64,000 bases of DNA, taken from positions 2,666,001-2,730,000 of the forward strand of contig NZ_CP028129.1 of the NCBI RefSeq assembly GCF_004011095.1, read 5' to 3'. This stretch comes from Rathayibacter rathayi (GTDB lineage: Bacteria; Actinomycetota; Actinomycetes; Actinomycetales; Microbacteriaceae). A program made the translations under genes and the position numbers. The notes under the pieces were generated by a model. The model did not search any database. It had not been told where the DNA came from and saw only the letters and a program-made list of their open reading frames with translations. Below, in pieces: positions 54,552 through 62,612 of the stretch (position 1 is its first letter; every line of letters begins with the position of its first letter).

Positions 54552-56918
54552 ATGACCGACACCTCCCGCCGACTCTTGCTGCCGATGGCCGGCCACGTTC
54601 GGGGGAAGCGCAGCCCTGTGACCTGCGCGCTCAAGTGCGCGAACGCGTGCTCGACCGCGACCTGCAACACCTCGCACAACAGCTACTTCCGGGACATCGT
54701 CTCGGCACAGCTCACCCGCCGCAGCGCCCTCGGGCTGGGCCTGGCCGGCGCGGTCACCGTCGCCGTCACGTCGGCCGCAGGAGCGCCCACAGCGCAAGCC
54801 GCGCAGGCAGCGCAAGCCGCCGCAACCGACGGCTCACCGCTCACCTTCACTCCGATCGCCCCCGTCCCCTACACGGTCGACGCGCTTACGGTGCCGGAGG
54901 GCTTCGCCTGGCAGCCGATCATCCGCTGGGGCGACCCGCTCTTCGCCGACAGCCCCGCCTTCGACATCACCGATCAGACCGAGGCGTCCCAGGCCGCGCA
55001 GTTCGGCTTCAACAACGACTACACCGACATCGTCGAGATCCCGGGCTCGAACCGGCTCCGGGCGCTGCTGGTCGTCAACCACGAGTACACAAACGAGAAC
55101 ATCATGTTTCCGGCCGCGCAGCTCGAAGCCGAGCCCGAGCGGGTGCGTGCCGTCGGCCGCGCGGCCCACGGCCTCAGCGTGGTCGAGCTTGTCCGTACCG
55201 CGGTCGACCGCCCGTGGTCGTACGTCCGCGGCGGCGAGCGCAATCGCCGCTACCTGCTCGACACCCCATACACCGTGACCGGCGCCGCCGCCGGCTCCGA
55301 CCTGCTGAAGACGGTCGCCGACCCTGAGGGCCGCACGGTGCTCGGCACGCTCGCCAACTGCTCCGGAGGCACGACACCGTGGGGCACGATCCTCTCGGGC
55401 GAGGAGAACTTCAACGGCTACTTCCGCGTCACCGGCACGAACGACTTCGAGAAGCGCTACGGCCTCGCCAACGCCGAGACCTCGCGGCGATGGGAACTCG
55501 ACGACCCTCGCTTCGACGCCCGCACCCCGGGCTACGAGAACGAGCCGAACCGCTTCGGCTGGATCGTCGAGTTCGACCCCTTCGAGCCGACCTCGACACC
55601 GAAGAAGCACACGGCGCTCGGTCGCCTCAAGCACGAGGGCGCGAACGTCATCATCGCTCCGGACAGCCGTGTGGTCGCCTACATGGGCGACGACGAGCGC
55701 TTCGACTACCTCTACAAGTTCGTGTCGGCGAAGCGCTACATCGAGGGCGACCGCGCCCACAACAAGACCCTCTTGGAGGAGGGCGACCTCTTCGTCGCCC
55801 GCTTCACCGGGGACTCCCCCGTCGCCGAGATCACCGGCACCGGAGCGGTCCCCTCGGACGGCGGCTTCGACGGGATCGGCGAGTGGCTGCCCCTGGTGCT
55901 GAACGGCGCCTCAATGATCGCTGGGAGGAGCGTGGAGGAGGTGCTCGTGCACACCCGCCAGGCAGCGGACGCCGCCGGCGCGACCAAGATGGACCGCTGC
56001 GAGGACGTGCAGCCCAGCCTGGTCAGCGGGCGGATCTACGTGTCCTGCACGAACAACTCCAACCGCGGCAAGGAGGGCAAGGAGGGCGCGACCGAGATCA
56101 ACCCGCGCACCGAGAACCGCGACGGTCACATCGTCGAGATCATCGAGGACGGCGGCGACCAGACCGGCCGCACCTTCACCTGGAACCTGCTGATGCTCTG
56201 CGGCGACCAGGCGCAGGGCGACGCGGTCTACTTCTCCGGCTTCCCGGCCGAGAAGGTCTCGCCGATCTCCTGCCCCGACAACGTGGCCTTCGACTCCGTC
56301 GGGAACCTGTGGATCGCCACGGACGGCGCGCCCGACGGTATCGGCTACAACGACGGCCTGTTCAAGGTGACGCTCGACGGTGCGAGCCGCGGGAAGGTGG
56401 AGCAGTTCCTCTCGGTGCCGCGCGACGCCGAGACCTGCGGCCCGATCGTGCACGACCTCGACCAGCATGTGTTCGTGGCGGTGCAGCACCCGGGCGAGGA
56501 GGGGACGTTCGAGGCGCCGCACTCGCTGTTCCCGGACTACGGATCGACGGCGGCGGGCGCGGTGGCGGCGCCGCGGCCGACGATCGTGCAGATCCTGCCG
56601 GCGTCGCAGGTCGCGCAGCCGGCGCCGGACCCGGGCCCGGGGCCGACGACGACTCCGCCCGCGACTTCGCCCGCAACTCCTCCGGCGTCGGGACCGGGCG
56701 CGGGGTCCGGCGCCGATCCGGCGACGGTGCCCACGAGCACGCTGACCGACACGCCGGTGACGGGTGGCGGCTCGGGCGGCGCGCTCGCCTCCACCGGAGT
56801 CGAGGGCGCCGGGCTGATCGCCGGCGCGACGGCGCTTCTGGCCGCGGGCGCCACCGCCCTCGGCCTCGGCGCGCGCCGACGTGCTGCGACCGAAGACGAG
56901 GACGGCTCTCGGGCGTAA
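54552..56918 (+). CDS. PhoX-type (DUF839) phosphatase with Tat signal and LASTG wall-sorting signal
   Basis: 788 aa from the ATG at 54552. A ~50-residue Cys-rich leader (KCANACSTATCNTSHNSYF) precedes a Tat motif LTRRSALGLGLAGAVTVAV. The DUF839 domain covers ~105-690: IPGSNRLRALLVVNHEYTNE, CSGGTTPWGTILSGEENFNG, KHEGANVIIAPDSRVVAYMG, EDVQPSLVSGRIYVSCTNNS and FSGFPAEKVSPISCPDNVAF. These carry the Ca/Fe ligands of PhoX phosphatases. A Pro/Thr-rich linker leads to LASTG at residues 745-749, then a hydrophobic helix and RRR, i.e. a class E sortase signal. It probably releases phosphate from phosphoesters at the cell wall. Flanked on both sides by family 2 palindromes. Confidence 0.9.
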   Translation: MTDTSRRLLLPMAGHVRGKRSPVTCALKCANACSTATCNTSHNSYFRDIVSAQLTRRSALGLGLAGAVTVAVTSAAGAPTAQAAQAAQAAATDGSPLTFTPIAPVPYTVDALTVPEGFAWQPIIRWGDPLFADSPAFDITDQTEASQAAQFGFNNDYTDIVEIPGSNRLRALLVVNHEYTNENIMFPAAQLEAEPERVRAVGRAAHGLSVVELVRTAVDRPWSYVRGGERNRRYLLDTPYTVTGAAAGSDLLKTVADPEGRTVLGTLANCSGGTTPWGTILSGEENFNGYFRVTGTNDFEKRYGLANAETSRRWELDDPRFDARTPGYENEPNRFGWIVEFDPFEPTSTPKKHTALGRLKHEGANVIIAPDSRVVAYMGDDERFDYLYKFVSAKRYIEGDRAHNKTLLEEGDLFVARFTGDSPVAEITGTGAVPSDGGFDGIGEWLPLVLNGASMIAGRSVEEVLVHTRQAADAAGATKMDRCEDVQPSLVSGRIYVSCTNNSNRGKEGKEGATEINPRTENRDGHIVEIIEDGGDQTGRTFTWNLLMLCGDQAQGDAVYFSGFPAEKVSPISCPDNVAFDSVGNLWIATDGAPDGIGYNDGLFKVTLDGASRGKVEQFLSVPRDAETCGPIVHDLDQHVFVAVQHPGEEGTFEAPHSLFPDYGSTAAGAVAAPRPTIVQILPASQVAQPAPDPGPGPTTTPPATSPATPPASGPGAGSGADPATVPTSTLTDTPVTGGGSGGALASTGVEGAGLIAGATALLAAGATALGLGARRRAATEDEDGSRA

Positions 56919-56932
56919 CTCCTGCCGCCGGT

Positions 56933-57017
56933 GTGCGATCTGCAGGGGATTTGCGGGAGGAGGGGCGTTGTGCCGCAGAAACTGCTGTGAGGTGTCGGGA
57001 TCCCCTGCTCATCGCAC
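56933..57017. repeat. Palindromic dispersed repeat, family 2, copy 2
   Basis: Arms GTGCGATCTGCAGGGG (56933-56948) and CCCCTGCTCATCGCAC (57002-57017) with two mismatches and a 53-bp spacer, in the convergent gap between phoX and the response regulator gene. Confidence 0.75.
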
Positions 57018-57086
57018 GGTTGACGGCGGAGGGGCGGCGAGGAACCAGCAACGAGGACCCAGCAACGAGGAGCAGGAGCGTGCGCC

Positions 57087-57728
57087 TCAGAGCAGCCGGC
57101 GGGCCGAGGCCCACGCGGTCAGCTCGTAGCGGGAGGAGAGCTGGAGTTTGCGGAGGACCGCGGAGACGTGGGACTCGACCGTCTTCACCGAGATGAAGAG
57201 CTCGGCGGCGGCCTCCTTGTAGGCGTAGCCGCGGGCGATCAGGCGCATGACCTCGCGCTCGCGGGCCGAGAGGCGGTCGAGTTCGTCCACCGACTCCGCC
57301 TGCTCGCCCGCGAGCGCACCGAAGGCGTCGAGTACGAAGCCGGCCAGACGCGGCGAGAACACGGCGTCCCCGCCCGCCACCGCGAGCACGGCCCGGCTCA
57401 CCTCGGCGCCGGAGCTGGCCTTGGTGATGTAGCCGCGGGCGCCGGCTCGGATCACGCCGACCACGTCCTCCGCGGCGTCCGAGACGCTCAGCGCGAGGAA
57501 GCGCGACGGCGAGCCGACGCTGCGCCGCAGCACCTCCGCCCCTCCTCCGCCCGCGCCGCCCGGCAGGTGCACGTCGAGCAGCACCACCTCGGGCGCGAGC
57601 GATGCGACGAGGGCGACGGCGGTATCCACGTCGGGCGCCTCCCCCACGACGTCGAGCTCGGGAGAGAGGTCGGCGCGCAGACCGGAGCGGAAGATGGAGT
57701 GGTCGTCGACCAGCAGCACGCGGGTCAC
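57087..57728 (-). CDS. LuxR-type response regulator of a PspC-linked system
   Basis: 213 aa. Receiver domain VLLVDDHSIFRSGLRADLSP, Asp in VVLLDVHLPGGAG near residue 52, Lys in GYITKASSGAEVSRAV. LuxR HTH near 150-205 (LSAREREVMRLIARGYAYKE; VKTVESHVSAVLRKLQL). Its start overlaps the kinase stop by 4 bp. With the adjacent PspC kinase and PspC membrane protein it resembles a Lia/Psp-type envelope stress system. Confidence 0.92.
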   Translation of the reverse strand: MTRVLLVDDHSIFRSGLRADLSPELDVVGEAPDVDTAVALVASLAPEVVLLDVHLPGGAGGGGAEVLRRSVGSPSRFLALSVSDAAEDVVGVIRAGARGYITKASSGAEVSRAVLAVAGGDAVFSPRLAGFVLDAFGALAGEQAESVDELDRLSAREREVMRLIARGYAYKEAAAELFISVKTVESHVSAVLRKLQLSSRYELTAWASARRLL

Positions 57729-58897
57729 CGCTCGACCTCCGCGGGGAGCCGCAGATGCACCTCGGTACCGATGCCGCCGACTCCGGGGCGCACCATCGCG
57801 CTACCGCCGGCCCGCGACATCCGACCGATGATCGACTCGCGAATGCCGAGCCGGTCGCCGGGGACCTCGTCCAGGTCAACGCCGGGACCGCGGTCGCGCA
57901 CGAAGACGTCGACGCCCTGCGCGGACGACTCCAGGTAGACCGAGACGTCGCCGCCCGCGTGCCGCGCCGCGTTGAGTACGGCCTCCCGCGTCGCGGCGAG
58001 GAGGGCGGCGGAACCGGCGACCGACGCGCCCACGGCCACCACGTCGAGGTGCACCGGATAGTCGAGCTCGACAACGGCGGCGATCGACCGGACCTCGGCC
58101 GCCAGGTCGTTGGCGACGGGGACGTCGCGCTCGAACAACCAGTCGCGCAGCTCCCGCTCCTGGGCGCGGGCGATGCGGGCGACCTCGCTGGAGGCTCCGG
58201 CTCGGTTCTGGATGAGCGCGAGGGTCTGCAGCACGGAGTCGTGCAGGTGCGCGGCGATCTCGGCCCGCTGCTCCTCGCGCACGCGGGCGGCGCGCTCACG
58301 CATCAGCTCGGACCAGAGGGTGACCACCCGCGGCGCGGCCAGCACACCCGCCGCGATCAGCAGCACGCCCACGGCGAGCACGGCGTCCAGGGCACTCGGG
58401 CGCCCGGTGAGCACGGCCGCTCCGGCGAGCACCAGCAGCGAACAGGAGGCGAGACGCACCGCGGAGCCGTAGCGCGCAGGCCGCGCCGGGTCGCCGCGGT
58501 CGAGCCCCAGAGTCCAGGCCACGGCTCCGCCCGCGAGCAGCCCGACCGCGACGAGGGCGCGGGTGACGTCGGCGTCATCACCGGGGCCGACGGTGATCAG
58601 CACGGCGAGCACCGCGACCGCGGCGGCGAGGGTCAGCAGGCCGGCGACGGGAGCGGAGCGGCGGACGGCCGGGTCGGCGGCGCGCGCGTCGGGCGGCGCG
58701 AGCGGCACCAGTGCCCAGAGCCAGAGGTAGAGGAGGGCGCCGCCCCCGCCGAGCGCGGTGGTCGCGAGGGCGAGCAGGCGGGTGGCGCGCACGCTCCAGC
58801 CGAGGTGTTCGGCGAGGGCGGCGCAGACTCCGCCGAGCAGGACCGTCCGCGGGCGCCGCAGCGGAGGGCGGACGGCGGTGCCGGGGACTGTGCTCAC
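57725..58897 (-). CDS. Histidine kinase with N-terminal PspC domain
   Basis: 390 aa from a GTG at 58897; the long upstream extension of the frame is not protein-like. Residues ~15-60 are a PspC domain (VLLGGVCAALAEHLGWSVRA). Further membrane helices lead to the H-box AEIAAHLHDSVLQTLALIQN near residue 205. The N-box (ATREAVLNAARHAGG) and G-boxes RDRGPGVD and GIRESIIGRM follow. PspC kinases of this kind sense membrane stress. Overlaps the response regulator gene by 4 bp and is divergent from a PspC protein gene. Confidence 0.92.
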   Translation of the reverse strand: MSTVPGTAVRPPLRRPRTVLLGGVCAALAEHLGWSVRATRLLALATTALGGGGALLYLWLWALVPLAPPDARAADPAVRRSAPVAGLLTLAAAVAVLAVLITVGPGDDADVTRALVAVGLLAGGAVAWTLGLDRGDPARPARYGSAVRLASCSLLVLAGAAVLTGRPSALDAVLAVGVLLIAAGVLAAPRVVTLWSELMRERAARVREEQRAEIAAHLHDSVLQTLALIQNRAGASSEVARIARAQERELRDWLFERDVPVANDLAAEVRSIAAVVELDYPVHLDVVAVGASVAGSAALLAATREAVLNAARHAGGDVSVYLESSAQGVDVFVRDRGPGVDLDEVPGDRLGIRESIIGRMSRAGGSAMVRPGVGGIGTEVHLRLPAEVER

Positions 58898-59001
58898 CCC
58901 TGCATCCAAACAGGTCGACCGGGCGAGCGGGGATGCTCTCAGGGTCGGATCAGGGGTTCCCCCGATGGTCGGGCACGGGGGGCGCACGGGAGACTCGCAG
59001 C

Positions 59002-60720
59002 ATGACAGGACACAGCACGACCCCGCCGGACGGCACGGAACGAGACGGCGCGGAGCCGGACGGCACGGAACGAGACGGCACGGAGCCGACCCCGATCGGG
59101 ACGGGGCCCGCAGGCGAGGATGCCACGGGAAACGCGCGCAGCGGATCCTCGCAGGCCGGCGTAGCCGCGACAGGCAGCGGATCCTCGCAGGCCGGCGGCT
59201 CCCCGCAGGAGCCCGAGCCCACCGACCCCTCGCAGCCCACCCACCCCCGCAACCCACCGACCCCCCGCCCGTCGCCGAGAACCGCTTCGTGCTCTGGCTG
59301 CGCGGCCTCGACTTGCCCCGCCGCCCCGGCTGGATCGGCGGCGTCTGCGCGGGTATCGCCGACCGACTCGGCATCGACCCGCTGATCGTGCGCGGCATCG
59401 TACTCGTCGTCGCGGTGCTGGGCGGACCGGCGCTCCTCCTCTACGCCGCCGCCTGGCTGCTACTGCCCGACCAGGACGGCGCACTGCCGGTGGCGCGGCT
59501 GCTCCGCGGCTCGCTCGACCGGGTGCACGCCGCCATCGGCGCCCTCGTGCTCGCGTCGATGCTGCCGGTGGCCCAGGGGTTCTGGTCGCTCGGCAGTGCC
59601 TACGCAGGGGCGGTGCCGTGGGCGCCTGCGACCGGGGGGACGCTGTGGTCACTCGTGGTGCTCGGACTGATCGTGGCCTTCGTGGTCTGGGTCGTGCGCC
59701 GCAGCCGCCGGTCGGACGACGCGGCCGCTCCGTACCCCGCCGAGGGCCCGTCCGCGACCCGGCCGTACCCCACCGCCTCCCCTCCGCCCCGCCTACCCCG
59801 CGCCCGACCCTGGCCTGCAGGACGCGCGCCCCTCCTCCCCCGAAGCCGTTGCCGACTGGCGCGAGCGTCAGGAGGCGTGGCGCGCCGAACGGGAGACGTT
59901 CCGCGCCCAGCAGGCAGCCTCGGCCCGCGAGACGGCCCGCGCCCGGGCGGAGGAGGCGCGTCTCGCCGCCGCCGCCGTCACCGCCGCGCGCCTGGAACGC
60001 CACCGCCTCCGTCGCGCCGCGAACCCGCGACTGCGGGCGAGCCTCACCCTGCTCGCCCTGGGGGCCGCCGCCCTGACCGGCGCGCTGGTCTCGCTCACCG
60101 CCTCCGGACCCACAGCCCTCGTGGTCGGAGCCGCGTCCGCCGCGCTCGTGCTCGCCGTGGTGATCGTGCTCGCCGGGCTGCTCCGCAGGCGCGCAATCGC
60201 GCTGATCGCCCTCGCGACGGTCGCGCTCATCACGGCCGCCTGCGCCGCCATGCTGCCGACCGACCGCACGCTGCTGCCGGTGCTCGGCTCCTACGGCTTC
60301 TCGAGCGCCGCACCCGGTCGCTTCGCGACCCTCGCGGCGAGTGACCTGCAGGTCACGGTCGTGCCCGGCTCCGAGAGCACCGGCGAACCGCTGGACCTCT
60401 GGGTCGGCTACGGGCGGGTGTCCGTCGCCACGATGGCGGGTACCGCGGTGCGCCTGGAGGCGACCACCGAGGACACGGGCCTCTGGGTGGTCGACGCCGA
60501 CGGGGGCGCGGTCGACGCGCCCCGCGAGGTCCGCACCGCCGGCGGCCGGCAGATCTGGACGCAGACCTTCGGCGACCCGGACGCCGAGCCGTTCGTGGTC
60601 CGCATCGCCCAGGAGGGCGGCTCGATCCGCGTCAACGACTCCACCCCGGACGCCACGAACGACACCGCCACCCCCGGCGCCACCCCGGCAGCCACCCCCG
60701 AGTCAGGAGCCGCACGATGA
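59002..60720 (+). CDS. PspC-domain membrane protein, frame interrupted twice
   Basis: The ATG at 59002 starts a Thr/Glu/Pro-rich region with a 30-bp tandem repeat (59026-59085). The PspC domain (WIGGVCAGIADRLGIDPLIV) and helices lie in another frame. A third section returns to the first frame: VADWRERQEAWRAERETFRA, a coiled region, two helices, then a globular domain ending in a Thr/Pro tail at 60720. The two frame changes fall in C-rich tracts (about 59225-59265, minus one base; about 59770-59800, plus one base) and cancel out. Either sequence errors or a real defect. It is divergent from the PspC kinase and probably its membrane partner. Confidence 0.78.
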
Positions 60721-60959
60721 CCACCACGCCCACCCCCTCCCCCGCGCGCCCGCGGATCCGAGTCGGCGCCGTCGTCTACGGCCTTGTCCTCGCCGCCGCT
60801 TCGATCGGCTTGCTCGTCATCTCGGCCGACCCGGTGCTGCGCGCGCAGGTCGTCGAGCGCGGGATCACCCTCGAGCCCGGGGCCGCGCTCGCCCTGGTGA
60901 TCGCCGCGCTCGGCACGGTGGCCCTTCTGTTCGGCCTCACCCGCGTCCTCCGCCGCTGA
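60717..60959 (+). CDS. Small two-helix membrane protein
   Basis: 80 aa from the ATG overlapping the PspC gene stop (ATGA at 60717). Two hydrophobic helices at ~15-38 and ~55-75 (VGAVVYGLVLAAASIGLLVI; LALVIAALGTVALLFGL) and a basic end. Small helical-hairpin proteins of this kind commonly follow PspC genes; no function known. Confidence 0.75.
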   Translation: MTTTPTPSPARPRIRVGAVVYGLVLAAASIGLLVISADPVLRAQVVERGITLEPGAALALVIAALGTVALLFGLTRVLRR

Positions 60960-61274
60960 AATCCGTCCCCTCCACCGGCGGTCATGCCGCCCTGCGCCAC
61001 CGAGAGCCACCGCTGATGGAGCTGAGCACCGCCGCGGTCGTCTCGGCCGAGCGGGAGGCGCTGCTGGGTGAGGCGCGGCTGACGCCCGTCGACGAGCGAC
61101 ACCTGTCAAGCCGATCGCGACGAATCCGGAGCCGAGGGCGTTCGCAGGCCGATCATCGCGCCGTCACCGCCGATGTGGCACCCAGACGGGTGGTGCGATT
61201 CTGCGAGGATCGAGAGCAGCACGATCATCGTCTCGATCCGCCCCGTCGGATCCCTCCTCGACTAGGACGACACT
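60960..61274. other. Intergenic region upstream of the Wzz/BY-kinase gene
   Basis: An ATG at 61016 opens a protein-like stretch (MELSTAAVVSAEREALLGEA) that loses protein character after ~30 codons and runs into the next gene in another frame; it may be a gene scrap. No hairpin or clear promoter seen. Confidence 0.3.
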
Positions 61275-62612
61275 GTGGGAATTCGCGAGTACGGACGCCT
61301 CCTCCGCCGAGGCTGGCTCGTCATCTCGATCTTCGTCACCCTGGGTCTCGCAGCCGCCTCGGTGGCGACGATGGTGTCGGAGTCGGAGTACCGCGCGCAG
61401 ACGACCGTGTTCGTCTCGGTGTCGACCGCCGACAATCAGTCCAGCGCCGAGGTCGGCGCCTCCTTCACCAGCGCGGAGGCTCGGGTCGCCTCGTACGTCG
61501 CGCTGGTCGATTCCAGCTCGGTGCTGCTGCCGGTGATCGAGAAGCTCGACCTTGACCTGTCCGTCGGCGAGCTCGCCGCCGAGGTCACCCCGGCCGCGCT
61601 CCCCGGCACCGTCATCATGAGCATCGACGTGGTCGACGCCGAGGCCCGGCGCTCGGCGCAGATTGCGGATGCGGTCGCCGAGAGCCTGCGCAGCTATGTC
61701 GCGCAGATCGAGCGCCCCGTCTCGGGCGGCGCGAGCCGGGTCGACGTGAAGGTGCTCGAAGCCGCGTCGGTGCCCAGCTCGCCGCTCAGCCCGGACCTGC
61801 TGGTCTACCTGGTGCTCGGCGGAGCGACGGGCCTCATCGTCGGCGTCGGCGTCGTGGTCTTGCGTTCGCTCAGCGACTCCCGCATCCGCTCGGCGAAGGA
61901 CGTCGCGGTCGGCACCACCCTGCCGGTGCTCGAGTCGATCCCCTACGACGCCGCGATCCGCCGCACGCCCCTGGTGGCCGATGGCCGCAGCGCCGTGGCG
62001 GAGTCGTTCCGAATGCTGCGCACGACGATCCTTTTCGGCTCCGGCACGTCCGAGCGCACCCTGCTCGTGTCTTCCGCGCGCGAGGGCGACGGCAAGAGCA
62101 CGGTGGTCGCGAACCTCGCCGTGTCGATCGCGCAGATCGGCCGTACCGTCGTGGTGATCGACGCCGACCTGCGCGACCCGGCCCAGTCGACGCTCTTCCG
62201 CATCCCGACCGGCGGGCCCACGCTCGCCGAGCTGCTGCGCACCGGCACCCTCCCCGCCGACGGATCGCTGCCGAGGAGCGCCCAGGGCGTGACGGTGCTC
62301 CCGGCCGGCGGCAGTCAGGCGAACCCGAGCGACCTGATCGGCACCCCGGCGATGGAGCGCGTGATTGCGCACCTCGCGCGCCGGTACGACCATGTGATCG
62401 TCGACTCGCCCGCGATCCTGTCGGCTACCGATGCGGTGCTGCTGGGCAAGCTGGTCGCCACGACGGTCCTCATTGCGGGGGCCGGAGTGTCGTCCTCGGC
62501 CGACCTCGTCGCCGCGGCCGATCGCCTACGGGACGTCGGGGGCGATGTCCTCGGGTCCGTGGTCGCGCAGGCTCCTCGGAGCGCGCTCGTCACGGCGTCG
62601 GCGTCGGCCTGA
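61275..62612 (+). CDS. Wzz-type chain-length/tyrosine-kinase-like protein (polysaccharide co-polymerase)
   Basis: 445 aa from a GTG at 61275. Wzz domain: helix 1 at ~15-35, extracytoplasmic part with SVSTADNQSSAEVGASFTSA, helix 2 at ~175-197 after the Pro-rich EAASVPSSPLSPDLL. The cytoplasmic BY-kinase domain has Walker A AREGDGKSTVVANLA near 275, Walker A' VVVIDADLRDPAQS and Walker B VIVDSPAIL. The usual C-terminal tyrosine cluster is absent (ends VTASASA). It would control export or polymerisation of a cell-surface polysaccharide. Its 3' end overlaps the convergent O-antigen-ligase-like gene by 87 bp. Confidence 0.9.
   Translation: MGIREYGRLLRRGWLVISIFVTLGLAAASVATMVSESEYRAQTTVFVSVSTADNQSSAEVGASFTSAEARVASYVALVDSSSVLLPVIEKLDLDLSVGELAAEVTPAALPGTVIMSIDVVDAEARRSAQIADAVAESLRSYVAQIERPVSGGASRVDVKVLEAASVPSSPLSPDLLVYLVLGGATGLIVGVGVVVLRSLSDSRIRSAKDVAVGTTLPVLESIPYDAAIRRTPLVADGRSAVAESFRMLRTTILFGSGTSERTLLVSSAREGDGKSTVVANLAVSIAQIGRTVVVIDADLRDPAQSTLFRIPTGGPTLAELLRTGTLPADGSLPRSAQGVTVLPAGGSQANPSDLIGTPAMERVIAHLARRYDHVIVDSPAILSATDAVLLGKLVATTVLIAGAGVSSSADLVAAADRLRDVGGDVLGSVVAQAPRSALVTASASA

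Noticed and set aside
61016..61200. Gene starting MELSTAAVVSAEREALL
   Set aside because: Protein character is lost after ~30 codons and the frame runs into the Wzz gene out of frame; kept only as a note on the intergenic region.
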